Source: Syngnathus acus
Taxonomy: Eukaryota; Chordata; Actinopteri; Syngnathiformes; Syngnathidae
Reading direction: 5' to 3'
Assembly: GCF_901709675.1 (NCBI RefSeq)
Contig: NC_051095.1
Coordinates: 557,001-621,000 of the forward strand
Length of the DNA: 64,000 nt
Made by a program: the position numbers and the translations under genes. Shown here piece by piece: positions 10,905 through 21,232 of this stretch (positions within the stretch are counted from its first letter, which is position 1; the number at the start of each line of letters is the position of its first letter). The notes under the pieces were generated by a model, which did not search any database, was not told the origin of the DNA, and saw nothing but the letters and a program-made list of their open reading frames with translations.

Positions 10905-13900
10905 TTCAGTCCTGACCTGAAAGTCACCTCCGACTTGTCCCACTTCAATCCTTGCACCGCGTAGCGCTTTCTCCTCAGGTTACTTTTGAGCTCCGCCCCA
11001 AATTTATCCGGAACTCCGCATCGTGGACGGCTCATCGCCCTGGCGACGGTCAAAGCAAAAAGTGGTGGGATTTGCACAGACGTTGTCACGGGCGCCTTCT
11101 CAAGACTCACGTTAAGGTGTTGGTGTCGATGGAGCCGGTGACGGTCAAGCCGTAGAACCTCTGCATGGCCGCGACGGCCGTCTCCACCGAGCGGGGCGAG
11201 CGCAGGGCCTGCGCTCGGACGTCGCCGGGGGGCAGGTAGCCGTATTGCTGAAGCCACGCCTTTCCGGTCAGAAGAAGAAACATTGTCAAAAGCCCATCGG
11301 TCCGGTTCCCAGCGTATCGCGCATCTGCTGGACCGCGCAGACGGCCGAGGTGCCGAACATGTGCGAGGCGGGCGTGAGTCGGCGCCGAATCCAAACTGAG
11401 GAAAAAATGAGTCACCGCGCGTGACCTTGGAGTCTGTCTGGACTTTGGCAACTCACAGATGTTGCACAAGTCACAGAGTCCGTCCGTCCATCCGCTCTTA
11501 GTGGGTCAAAGGATTCCACTGGTTATTTTGACTGATGAGAGCCACGGGCATTTTTCGCCACTAGCACTGCTTTTTGTCTTTGCTTTGCACCTGAGATGCT
11601 CAGCCAAAACCTACTCAGGCGCCCGACTTGAACCGGCACTTCTCCTTTTACCATGGACTTTGTTTTTTTGGGTTTTTTTTTTTTTACACGGTCCAAGCAC
11701 CGAGTGAGTCTACGTTTGTCACCTGTGAGTCCAAAGAGAATTGGCCTCAAATGGTCTGCAACAGCATCAGATTTGGAAGGGAGCAAATGTGGTGGACCAC
11801 CTGTTGCTGTTGTGGCACATGTCGCTTATGTCCACACACGGTGACAACTCCCCTTCCTCTCCTCCTCCTCCAACTCCTCCTCATCTTCTTCATCAACTTC
11901 TCCCCATAGTTCCCTGGATCGGCGCTCAGAAGATATGTCATTGCTCATCGGGGCCTGAAGGACCTTTTCCTCATCTCAATGGTGCGATGGGTTCTTTGAA
12001 AAAGGAAGGCTGCCGCCGCCGCCACCATTAGCAGAAATGGGTCAAAAACAAACAGAGTGATGCCGAAGCACTAGCTTTGTCTAAATCGAGCTTCTCAATT
12101 CACTAAGATCTCACGAGTCGCTTTTATGAATAGGTCGGTTCTTGGAGCAATTCATCACCGAAGCGCCGCAGTGGGGCGGCACGGTGTAGCAGCGGTAAGC
12201 ACGCCTGCCTCACAGTTTAGAGGCGCCGGGTTCGATTGCGCTGTGGAGGTTGCATGACTCTCCGGGTGCTCCGCAAACGGCGAGACTGGTGAGCGCTTGG
12301 GAAGACGAACGAATGGTTTCTGGTGGCCAGGGGGTCCCACTCTATGTGTCTCTTGCTGGTCCATCCGAATTTTGCAAGTCCATGTTGCAATAGAGGACAG
12401 GAAGTGGTGCTCTGGATGACATTTGAGTGCTTCCTGACCTGACTGCTACCACTGTTTCCTTCTTTGAAGGAGCAGGCGCCATCAAAGCTTCTATTTATGG
12501 AGGCTTGAACATGGCCGCCGCCGCCGCCGCCGCTGCTTTAGGTAAACACACACACACACACAGGCCTACCTGAGAGTGTGCAGTGTGTCTGCAGACACTA
12601 AAACATATGGTGGGAGAATCTTTTGGGGACCTGCTACTGCTATTTGATTTGAATCCGAGGTCTCGGACGGTGAGCCAATAACGCTGAAGTTCAATTTGAG
12701 AGCGAGTCAGTTGTTCCTCTGTCTGTGCCAGTGGGGGAAAAAAATTAATAAAAATCCACTCGCGTGTCTCCGGAATTTCTACTCCAATGTCTTTGCTTGG
12801 TCTTTGCTAGTTAAGAGCAGGGCTGCCATATCTGGCAAAACTAGAATCAGGTCAGGTTTGTTGGGAGTTGCGGTTGTCACCTTGATAGTTCGTTCAGGCC
12901 AGGAACTGTTTTTGATGCCAGCGTGGAGTCAAGATGAAGCCAGATGCAGATGATCTGCTTCCCACGTTTATCAGACGGAACCAAGAACAAATACTCTTAC
13001 TTCAATAGATTTGACTCCGCTTCTTCTCTCCGTCTTCCTTGGTCAAAATGGTGACGGCGGACCGACGGGCGAGTATTAGCGACTGAGCAACTGTGGGCCA
13101 CTTTGTCATGATATTTATTTCCGTTGTCTGACCATTCTTGGACGAACGGACGGTACATTTTGAAATGGAGCCATTCAGCTCAAAAGGATGCAAAACGGTT
13201 GAGGCCGTTCCGATGGATTTTGCTTGCGGCCCTCGTCCAAGCCCAAAAACTGGCTTCCGATTTGGAAGCGTGTCTCATCGTTTCTCGGAATGTTGCGGTT
13301 CGGCCATGTGACCTCGCGCCCGGCCTGACATCAGGTGATGCAACGCATCTCAGTGCCATAGACGGCTTTGTCTGTGTTTTTAGCGGTCAGTCATGCATCC
13401 TGCACGGCCGAGTCAGAATATGATTCACTTCCCTTCTCGCGCGCTCCTTCCACATCGTCCACATCGAGACGACAATTGCTAGCTAGTTTTGGTGGTGAAC
13501 CTCGCAGGGCAGGGCGTTGCTGTGTTTGCATCGACGTGGAGAAAAGACGCTGAGCTAAGACCATTTGAAAGATGAGCGATCAGATTGTCTTGGGATCCGA
13601 AAGTGTCTTGGTCAGAGTTGGATGGCCAAGCGAATCTGATTTCAGATAACTTTCCGTCAACTCGGCCGATCTGTATTCTGAGTTCTTTGCTGTCTTTCTT
13701 AACAATGCAGAATGAAAATGTCAGAAGCAGAAAATATCACTTGATGGCACAAGGCATTCATCTGTTTTCCGTATGGAAAATCCCCGCCAGCCACACTGGC
13801 GGGCTCCATTTCTCCAACTGGTGGAAAAGTGACGAGAAAAGCGGCCGTCACTTACCTCTGCTCTCAACACATCTGCCGTGACGGAAAAGCAGCGGATGGC

Positions 13901-13933
13901 GCAGGCCAAGGCGACCACCAAGAGCGGCAACAT
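8840..13933 (-). CDS. mmp14: Matrix metalloproteinase 14 (MT1-MMP), membrane-anchored
   Basis: Zinc endopeptidase of the cell surface; in other vertebrates it cleaves collagen and activates pro-MMP2. Ten exons: 13933-13856, 11259-11111, 11039-10917, 10801-10494, 10424-10263, 10198-10059, 9979-9841, 9555-9405, 9340-9225 and 9159-8840. The frame closes to 561 residues (human 582). In order: signal peptide from [13 protein letters not shown]; peptidoglycan-binding-like prodomain; cysteine switch PRCGVPD; furin site RRKR before Y; catalytic zinc motif [11 protein letters not shown] with a later Met-turn; proline-rich hinge; four hemopexin repeats; acidic stem; transmembrane segment; cytoplasmic tail ending [14 protein letters not shown], nearly identical to mammalian MT1-MMP. 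It is divergent from lrp10 and convergent with mrpl52. Teleosts often have a and b paralogues; which one this is cannot be told here. Confidence 0.96.
10425..10493 (-). other. 69-nt intron of mmp14 that is open and in frame
   Basis: The sequence between exons 4 and 5 starts GTAAGC and ends CAAAG, giving a canonical GT-AG intron at the place where I recall human MMP14 being split (before [12 protein letters not shown]). Its length is 69 nt, a multiple of three, and it has no stop, so an unspliced reading adds 23 residues just before the catalytic helix. Removing it restores the family spacing. Confidence 0.8.
10861..10903. repeat. CGG trinucleotide repeat (about 14 units) in mmp14 intron 3
   Basis: An uninterrupted CGG run (GCC on the coding strand) filling over a third of the 115-nt intron 3 (10916-10802). 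It begins about 13 nt past the donor site of exon 3. Confidence 0.95.
11260..13855. other. mmp14 intron 1
   Basis: The 2.6-kb intron between the signal-peptide exon and the prodomain exon, by far the longest of the gene. It holds a truncated SINE (about 12174-12290), a GCC run near 12510, a CA run near 12546 and a poly-T near 11680. No coding segment is recognised. Confidence 0.65.
12174..12290 (+). mobile_element. tRNA-derived SINE-like fragment
   Basis: It begins gggcggcacggtgtagcagc, followed by cacgcctgcctcacag and a B-box-like GGTTCGATTGC, then tgtggaggttgcatg and ctccgggtgctcc. This is the order of a very common teleost tRNA-related repeat, here shortened by internal deletion. It lies in mmp14 intron 1, antisense to the gene. 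The family name is not assigned. Confidence 0.65.
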
Positions 13934-14608
13934 TTTCTTCTTCTTCTCCGACTGGCGCAAATCCCGAGGTCTTCCCGATGAGCCAAGTAAAAGCAAGCCG
14001 TGGGAGTCTTGAAGCCGGACCGGACCGAGTCAAATGCGAACTGAGAGTGAAAGACAAAGAAGTGAAATCATCCCATCTGTTGTGTGTCAACTTCTCCCCC
14101 CCCCTCCCACACTTTCTTACAGAGTGTGTGGACGTGGTCAGAGCGGAGTGATGGAGGAGCCTTTGGGTCCTCCTCCAGATGTGCCTGTGGTGTTTTCTTC
14201 TTCTTTTTTTTTTTTTTATAACTACACCGCCCCGCCCCGCCCCCTCCCCTCCTACCCGCCTGCCGTGTGCCGAGCATAGCATACGCACATAGAAAGCGCC
14301 TTGGCACCAAGTTGTGTGTCGACGCCATCTTGGGTGTGGCAAAGTTTCACCATGTGCTTGCTCGCTTTAAATTTGCCACTTGTATTCTTGCACTCTTGTA
14401 CGCTGCTGTGACAAGTACATTTCCCCGCTGTGGGATGAATAAAGTTCCATCATCATCATCATCTTGGGCCTTGGCCTTCTCTCAGGAGCATAACTACTCG
14501 CTCTTCTTGTGACCAAAACCTTCTCAAACCAAATCTTCTTGGGACGAGAAGAGGCTCTGGGGACTAGAACGAACATGCTCTTGGGGCAGTAATCTCTCAA
14601 AAGTAGGA

Positions 14609-14818
14609 CATTCTCTGAATCTGGGATCATCTCGGAACCAGACCCTCTCTTGGACCAGACCTTTCTCTCGAGCGAGAACATTCTCTGAATCTGGGATCAT
14701 CTCAGAACCAGACCCTCTCTTGGACCAGACCTTTCTCTCGAACTAGAACATTCTCTGAATTTGGGATCATCTCGGAACCAGAACCCTCTCTTGGACCAGA
14801 CCTTTCTCTCGAACTAGA
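14609..14818. repeat. Tandem repeat, three units of 69-70 bp
   Basis: Units begin acattctctgaat at about 14609, 14678 and 14748 and are nearly identical (each contains ggatcatctc and ggaccagacctttctctcg). Related, more diverged sequence continues on both sides, so an older array probably spans about 14500-14900. Confidence 0.85.
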
Positions 14819-15050
14819 ACTTTCTCTCTCTCGGGGCGAGGCCCGTTTCTTTGGACGAGAACCTTTCACTTGCTAATGGTGCATGCTCCTGGGATTAAAA
14901 TCTTCTTCTCCTGGGGCTAGAAAATTATTTTGTGACTACACCTTCTCTGTGGACTAGTATTGGAGGCAAGTACCTGGTGTTCATTTCTGATCCAGTGTGA
15001 CCAGCAGCACGCAGTCCCAGTCCTGGCAATCCTGTCAGGGAGGACATATC

Positions 15051-15172
15051 TGTGTGGCATGCGGATCTGTTCTAGGTCATGGAAGTCATCCTTGTTTGGG
15101 TTAACTGCATTTGTGTGGCATGCGGATCTGTTGGAGGTCATGGCAGTCATCCTTGTTTGGGTTAACTGCATT
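15051..15172. repeat. Tandem duplication of a 61-bp segment
   Basis: Two copies, each starting tgtgtggcatgcggatctgt and ending gtttgggttaactgca, differ at only a few bases. Confidence 0.88.
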
Positions 15173-16182
15173 TTAATTGCACTTATATGTGAGTTACGCA
15201 TAGAACGCATTGGTGTGCCATGTTATAAATGTAAACTGCAAATTGTGACCTCCAAAGCCAATTGAGTATGTTTGTGTCTCGATGAATGTGAGGCCACTTG
15301 GGTTCGAAAAAAACCCTGGTTCCATTTTTAACATCGAGTCCTGACATTGAGCGCTTTTTGCCCGAATGAGCAACCGCAGACACGATTTGGATGGAATTTC
15401 TGACTGAGCTCAGATTTTTCTGCTGTACCGGCAATTTGGATTGAGCAACAGTGACATCTATCGATAGAAAAGGCTATCTGCTTGTGGCGTTAAAAAAACA
15501 AAAAAAAACGACACAACCGTGTGACAGAAACCCCGCCCCTCGTGCGTCATCCTGCAAAAAAAAAGAAAGAAATACGGAAGTAGCTCCGGACTTATCAAAA
15601 GGAAACGAAAGACAAGGTAACGTTCTATCCGGTTTTAAGTAGCAACTTTGTTTCGGACAATTCCTTGGACAATTCAAATCGCCATGTCGAAATGTTCGAC
15701 GGTAACTGGCAGTCAAATGCGAGTAAGGAAGGACGCGCGACGTTAGCATGTAGCCCGACCGCATGCTAAAGGCTAGTAAAGCTCGTTTTGCTTTTAGACA
15801 CAAACTAAGCCGATTTTAGACCAGCGAGGGAGGCAAATGAACTTTTAAACGAGCCGAGTGCGAAGTGGTGCCAGTTGCACACAACCTGGTGGACACTTTA
15901 CTGGGTGGCAAGAATGGCCACGAAACAAAGCTTCAAAGCAGCACTTTGGAACCAATTTTTCGCCTGTCACCTTCTGTCACAGGCCGAAGTTGACGAAGGA
16001 TGCTTTGTTTGGAGTTACAAATCGGTTCTGGATTCAAAGCTGGAATCAATGCAATAGCTTGAAATTGGACAAAATGTCAACATTTCAAATTTCTACCCTA
16101 CAGGTGGCGTCTTCCAGAACAATCGTTCCAAAATGACACTTTTGTGACACTTTTCTTCCGGTCTTTGCACGTGATCAGCATA

Positions 16183-19100
16183 ATGGTGCACATCCCTAGC
16201 CTCCTGCTTTTTTGCTTCACGGGTACGTAGCTGATGGATGGATGGATGGATGGATGGATGGATGGATGGATGGATGGATGGATGGATGGATGGATGCTAA
16301 CCTGATGTTTCTGCCCACAGCATGCAGCCGGACACAAGTAGCGCTTTTTTTCGGTAAGGACATTGCCGTGTGCCATTGTAACAAAGAGGAAATCAAGGCA
16401 GAAAAAAAAAACTTTGTAGAGAGAATTTAGACCCTAAATTCCTAAGCCTTTTTTCAAGGTATTTTGTGTCATTATTATAAATTAACATTAAACAGTACAA
16501 CTAATTTAGCTCGTCGTCAACTTTTGCCATGTTAAATTCCCTGTCTTTGTTGTTGTTTTTTGGGGCGAGCCCAGCTTTTCGGGTGAAATGTGTCCATTTT
16601 TTTATGGGTCTGTTTTCCACAGAGCATTGTGGACATTCCTCTCAAGTGTTGGATAGCGACGTAGGCGAGATCAGGAGTTCTGCTTACCACACGTACTCCT
16701 ACCATTTTGGTGCCACGTATGACTGCTGGACCATTAAGGGTTCGGTGGGAGAACCGGTCGTCCTCAGGTGAAATATTCCAAACTTTTTTCATACGTCGAA
16801 TGTCCCTTTTAAATTGTTTTTCTCCGTAAACTATAATACAATTACACTCGTCACTCCGCTACAATCTCCTCACGCAATTCCGTTATCGGGGCGTGCGCTC
16901 GAACAAGACGATCACGATAACATGACATGCGCGACGGTAACGTGTCGCATCGATGGAGCGTCAGTTGACGCACCCCGCTGTTAGACCGCTGTTAGAGGTC
17001 TCGTCTTAAGAACACCAGTGAGATGCCGCTATTGCATACTACATAAGGAAAATATACATATTATCGGCCATTTCCGTGCCCCTTGGCGATCGGACAAAAA
17101 GTGGTTCTCTATTAATCGCCCACCCCCCCTGTTGGACATAAACCTTCAGGGCGATAATTAGAATAAATACGGTAATCTGTTAATGGTCAAGTAATAATGT
17201 GTTCATAATTTCACATATAAGTCGCACCCCGGCCAAACTAAAAAAAAAACCAACAACTGCGACTTATAGTCCGCAAAATACGATACAAAGTTGACTCTCC
17301 CTAATTTTGTGAATCAACTGCTGTGTGTTTTTTTTTTTCCTTTCTTCTTTTAGCTTCTCGCAATTTTCAGCTCGGTGCAGAAATGAGTGGCTGGCCATCA
17401 AATCGTCCGGCGGCGGCACGCCGCTCGTTTTGTGTGGCTCCAAATTGCCCCCGCCCGTCGAATTCCCGGGGGGAAACATCACAGTGGTGCACCACTTCCT
17501 GCCACAAGTCTATCCCGTGTCGTCGTTTCGCTTGAATTACGCCAGAGGTGCCTTTGTTGTTTTCCCGATTGGCCTCCACGTGCAAAAGGGGAATCCAATC
17601 TTTTTAGTGGTGAGACGCCATCCGTGGCAGATACTAAAATGTCAAAGTATTTTCAGATGTGACTTTCGGCCAGTGCCCCCGGACGTCCTTCAAATGCCCG
17701 GGAGGCCGCTGCCTGCCCCTCTCGTGGCGTTGCAACGACCAAGCCGAGTGTCTGGGGGAAGGCGCCGGCGCCGACGAGGAGGGCTGCGGGGCCGAGGGGA
17801 CCCCGCCCGGGGCGCCCGAGAGGAACGGCGCCGGAGATTGGCGGGATCCCAGTCCGTCGGCGAAGAGCCACGGCGGCGACAGGGCAGAGGAGCTCTTGGC
17901 CCTGTTGAAGGAGAGGCAGGAGACCCCGGTGACGGCCGCTCCCGTCCCGTGGCCCTGCGGGGGGCTTCTGCGGACCTTCTACGGGACATTTTGTCCTCCG
18001 CCTCTCCGCGGCCCCCCATTGCACTGCGTTTGGACTCTGGACCCGGATGACTCCCGGCCCTTGAAACTGGACCTGCAGCAGCTGGTGCTGGGGCGCGGCG
18101 ACACGCTCACGGTCCACAACGGCGTGCAAGGCGAAGGAGACGTCGTTAAAATTGTGAGTGAAAATAGCAAACGCACAGCTGCGGCGATGGAGCTTTTTAA
18201 AAGTGATGGGCATTTTCCCGCTGACGATTAGAATATCAGTTTGATGAGGAATGAGCAAAAAGCAAACGTGGGTTTGAGTCCATGATGATGCACGCCAGCT
18301 CGGTGTGAGCCCGGCTTGACTTTTGCCCCACCCGACAGATCACCAGCGCCTCCAACTACAAGTGGCTGCAAGTGGAGTCGCGCACCGGCCTGCTGTCGCT
18401 GACCTACCAGACGGCGGCCGGCTCGGAGGGCGGCGGCTTCAACGCCACCTTCCACGTGGGCGGCTACTGCCCGCCCTGGGAGGGCCGCTGCGGCGGCGCC
18501 TCGGGAGGCTGCTTCACGCAGGAGCAACGCTGCGACGGCAAGTGGGATTGCCCCGAGAGCGGCCGGGACGAGGAGGGCTGCCGGGGCTGCGGCCGCCAGC
18601 AGTTTGCCTGCGGGGTGCCCGGAGGCCAGAGGGCGGCGGCCGGGCGCTTTGCCGGCCGCCCCGTCTGCTATCCCGCCAGCGAGCGCTGCAATTACCAGCT
18701 GTACTGCGCCGACGGCAGCGACGAGAGGGACTGCACCGTGTGTCAGCCCGGAACCTTCCACTGCGACACCGACAGGTCAGCCAGAAAGACAGACCCCAAA
18801 AGAAGCCCTTTGTCTTGTCAAACCTCCAAATGCGATGAAAGAAAAGCTTTGGATGGAGCTCAAATCCAAGGGCCGTGCTAATCTATGTTCACACTGGCCG
18901 TCACTTGCGTGCTGAGCGTCAAATTTCCAACTTGCCTAGTGGTTTTCGAGGCACTGGTAGAATGAGGCTGGCGCTTTGCCGGCTGACCCTTGGCGTCTCG
19001 CCTCGCCCCGCAGGTGCGTATTTGAGAGCTGGCGCTGCGACGGCCAGGTGGACTGCCACGACGGCACGGACGAGCTCAACTGCACCGTGGTCCTGCCGCG

Positions 19101-20196
19101 CAAGGTCATCACGGCCGCCACGGTGGGCAGCCTGGTCTGCGGCCTGCTGCTGGTCGTCGCCATGGGCTGCACCTGCAAGCTCTACTCGCTGCGGAGCAGA
19201 GAGTACAGGTAAGCCCCCCCCCCACCCGGTGGCAAAACTGCGGCATTTAAACGCATCTTGCGCACGCAGCATGTTTGCGCCCGTCAACCGACACGAGGCG
19301 CAGCTGATCCAGCAGCAGGCCCCGCCCTCTTACGGCCAACTCATCGCGCAAGGCGTTATCCCCCCGGTGGAGGACTTCCCCACGGAAAACCCCAATCAGG
19401 TGAGAGACGCGGTTCGTCGGAGGGGCTGCATTTTCCAAAAATTCACCTTGAATCAGTTTGAGTTCATTTTAATTTGAAAAACAAAATCCATTTGTCGAGC
19501 GCAAGATAAAAAAAAACAAAAAAAACAATTCAAGGTTGACATAGAAGGGCATTTTCACCATCATTGTATTCCAATAAAAAAAGTCCCGTTTTATTGGAGC
19601 TCGACTTGTACTGAAAATCACTGATGATGTTTCAGACTTCCACCTTGTCTCTGAGGGGAATCCTGCAGCTCCTTCGCCAGGACGCCGTCACGTCCCCGCA
19701 CCGGAGACGCAGGCCTCGCGTGGTCCGCCGCCTGGTCCGTCGCATGAGAAGGTGGGGTCTGATCCCCAGGCAGCCCTCCAGACCTTCCCAGACGGCCGGC
19801 CAGCGGCCGCCCGACGCCACCCCTCCGGATCAGGAGCCCGCTCCCGCCGCTCCCGGCGGCTCCTCGTCTTCGGCGGAGGGCGCCCAGCGGCCCGCGCCTC
19901 AGAAAGTGAGCCTGTCCGTCAGGGCCCCGCCGGCGTCTCGCGCCTCCCCGCCACCGCCGCCCCCGTACGCGCCGCCCGCCGAGGCGCCCCAAACGCCCCC
20001 CGTGGCGGTCCCGGCCGGCAGCCCGTCCCTGGCGTCCATCTTGCACACCCTGGGCCTGAGTCTGTCCTTGTTCAGAGCCTCGCCCTCGTCCGGCAACTCT
20101 GCGCCCCTCTCGGCCTCCCCCGACGACGACGTGCTGCTCATTCCGCTTTGCGACGACGACGCCGCCTCGGACGAGGACGTGCCTTTGCTCACTTGA
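16183..20196 (+). CDS. lrp10: LDL receptor-related protein 10
   Basis: Type I membrane receptor of the LRP3/LRP10/LRP12 group, which traffics between trans-Golgi and endosomes. Nine exons: 16183-16222, 16321-16353, 16623-16767, 17354-17547, 17657-18153, 18339-18775, 19014-19208, 19270-19399 and 19636-20196. The frame closes to 743 residues (human 713). In order: signal peptide; CUB domain; LDLR class A repeat ([15 protein letters not shown]); second CUB (ends [10 protein letters not shown]); three more class A repeats with acidic calcium-box motifs ([16 protein letters not shown]); stem; transmembrane segment ([19 protein letters not shown]); cytoplasmic tail. The tail has the strongly conserved [15 protein letters not shown] (a PPxY motif), an Arg-rich stretch, a proline-rich stretch and acidic clusters before the end VPLLT. 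The first LDL-A repeat has an atypical calcium box (GADEEGC). It is divergent from mmp14 and upstream of cirop. Confidence 0.95.
16233..16296. repeat. GATG microsatellite in lrp10 intron 1
   Basis: About 16 uninterrupted GATG units between the signal-peptide exon and exon 2. The intron is only 98 bp, so the repeat makes up most of it. Confidence 0.95.
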
Positions 20197-21232
20197 ACGG
20201 GCCTCCCTCTCTCTGTGCCTTTTTGTCTCTTGTCGTCGAATTGCTTTTAAAATCAACTATTTTACCATTTAGAAAAACAACTCTCGGGCGTGTTCCCAAC
20301 CTTTATCCAGCCTCGGCACATCTTTCCCCCCCCCATTCGGCCCACCGTCAAAGAAATTGCGCGCAGGATGTATCGTCCAACTATCGGACCCCCCCAAATG
20401 AGAACCTGAGTGTTTCAGTCAAAAGCGCAAACTCTCCTTCCAACGTTAGCCATCAAACTTCTCGAAAGAGTCTGGAAAAGGGTTGGGAACCAAAAACGGC
20501 GAGGCTGACGCGTTTCATTCCCACCACGTCAGCTGAGCTTGTTGCACAGTGGAGTCTTCCCGAGCCACTTTTTGACTCCTTCCGTCTGCCGAAAAACGTT
20601 CGGCAGCGGGATATGTTTGGAGATCGTCTTGGGGTATTTGAGAGAGAGAAAACGTGTCCCTATTTAAGTGCCTTTTTGAGGAGTATCCCCCCCCCCCCCA
20701 CGCAGGTTGGTCCCCCCCCTCCCCCGAACGCACTCACAATGGCTCGCAGGCAATAACCCTCGGATGCGGCTTTGAGTGCGCTTTTCCTCAACCCTTCCCA
20801 AGTCCAGTGTATGTAAATGGCTGCTTGTGTGAAAGAGACGGACGGGCCCGCATTGATTTTGAAAAGATTGCTGGTGGTCTCGTTGCTTTGTGTCCGACGG
20901 AGTAGCTCAGAGGTTTTGAACTTTGCAATGTGTTGAGATCAATAAGAGAATGTCTTTAGGGTCAATTTCACTGTATATAAGTCCAAAATGTGGCTGCCAT
21001 TAAAAAATGCACTTTTTATTGGGGGGGTCTTTGTTTTGTTCCCACCCGACGAGCTTTGTATTCAAAAAAGCTCTTGTGGAATTTCACACCGGCTCGCCAC
21101 CCCAAAAGAACGAACTCTTCAAGGAGGAAGAATCAGTCAGGAGTTGCTTCTTTGCGAGCCTTCAGACTCCAGTCAACTGCTAATGTGTGATCTTTTTGGG
21201 GAGGGCCAAGTTGTGTTGCGTTGAAACAGGTG
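20197..21232. other. lrp10 3' UTR and cirop 5' flank
   Basis: About 1 kb between the lrp10 stop and the cirop start in the same orientation. No clean AATAAA is seen; AATAAG near 20940 is the closest candidate. No domain is recognised in the interval, although the plus strand stays open for about 330 codons across the lrp10 end in a shifted frame. Confidence 0.45.

Larger units (their letters stand above)
13934..16182. promoter_or_regulatory. Divergent mmp14 / lrp10 intergenic region
   Basis: About 2.2 kb between the mmp14 and lrp10 start codons, expected to hold both promoters. It contains a retroelement-like tail near 14400-14465 (ending in ATC repeats), a three-copy 70-bp tandem repeat (14609-14818) and a two-copy 61-bp tandem repeat (15051-15172). 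No gene is seen. The promoter role is inferred from orientation. Confidence 0.5.

Noticed and set aside
12174-12260. Possible tRNA gene because of a B-box-like GGTTCGATT
   Set aside because: The sequence does not fold as a full tRNA by eye and continues into known SINE body sequence, so it is a tRNA-derived repeat.
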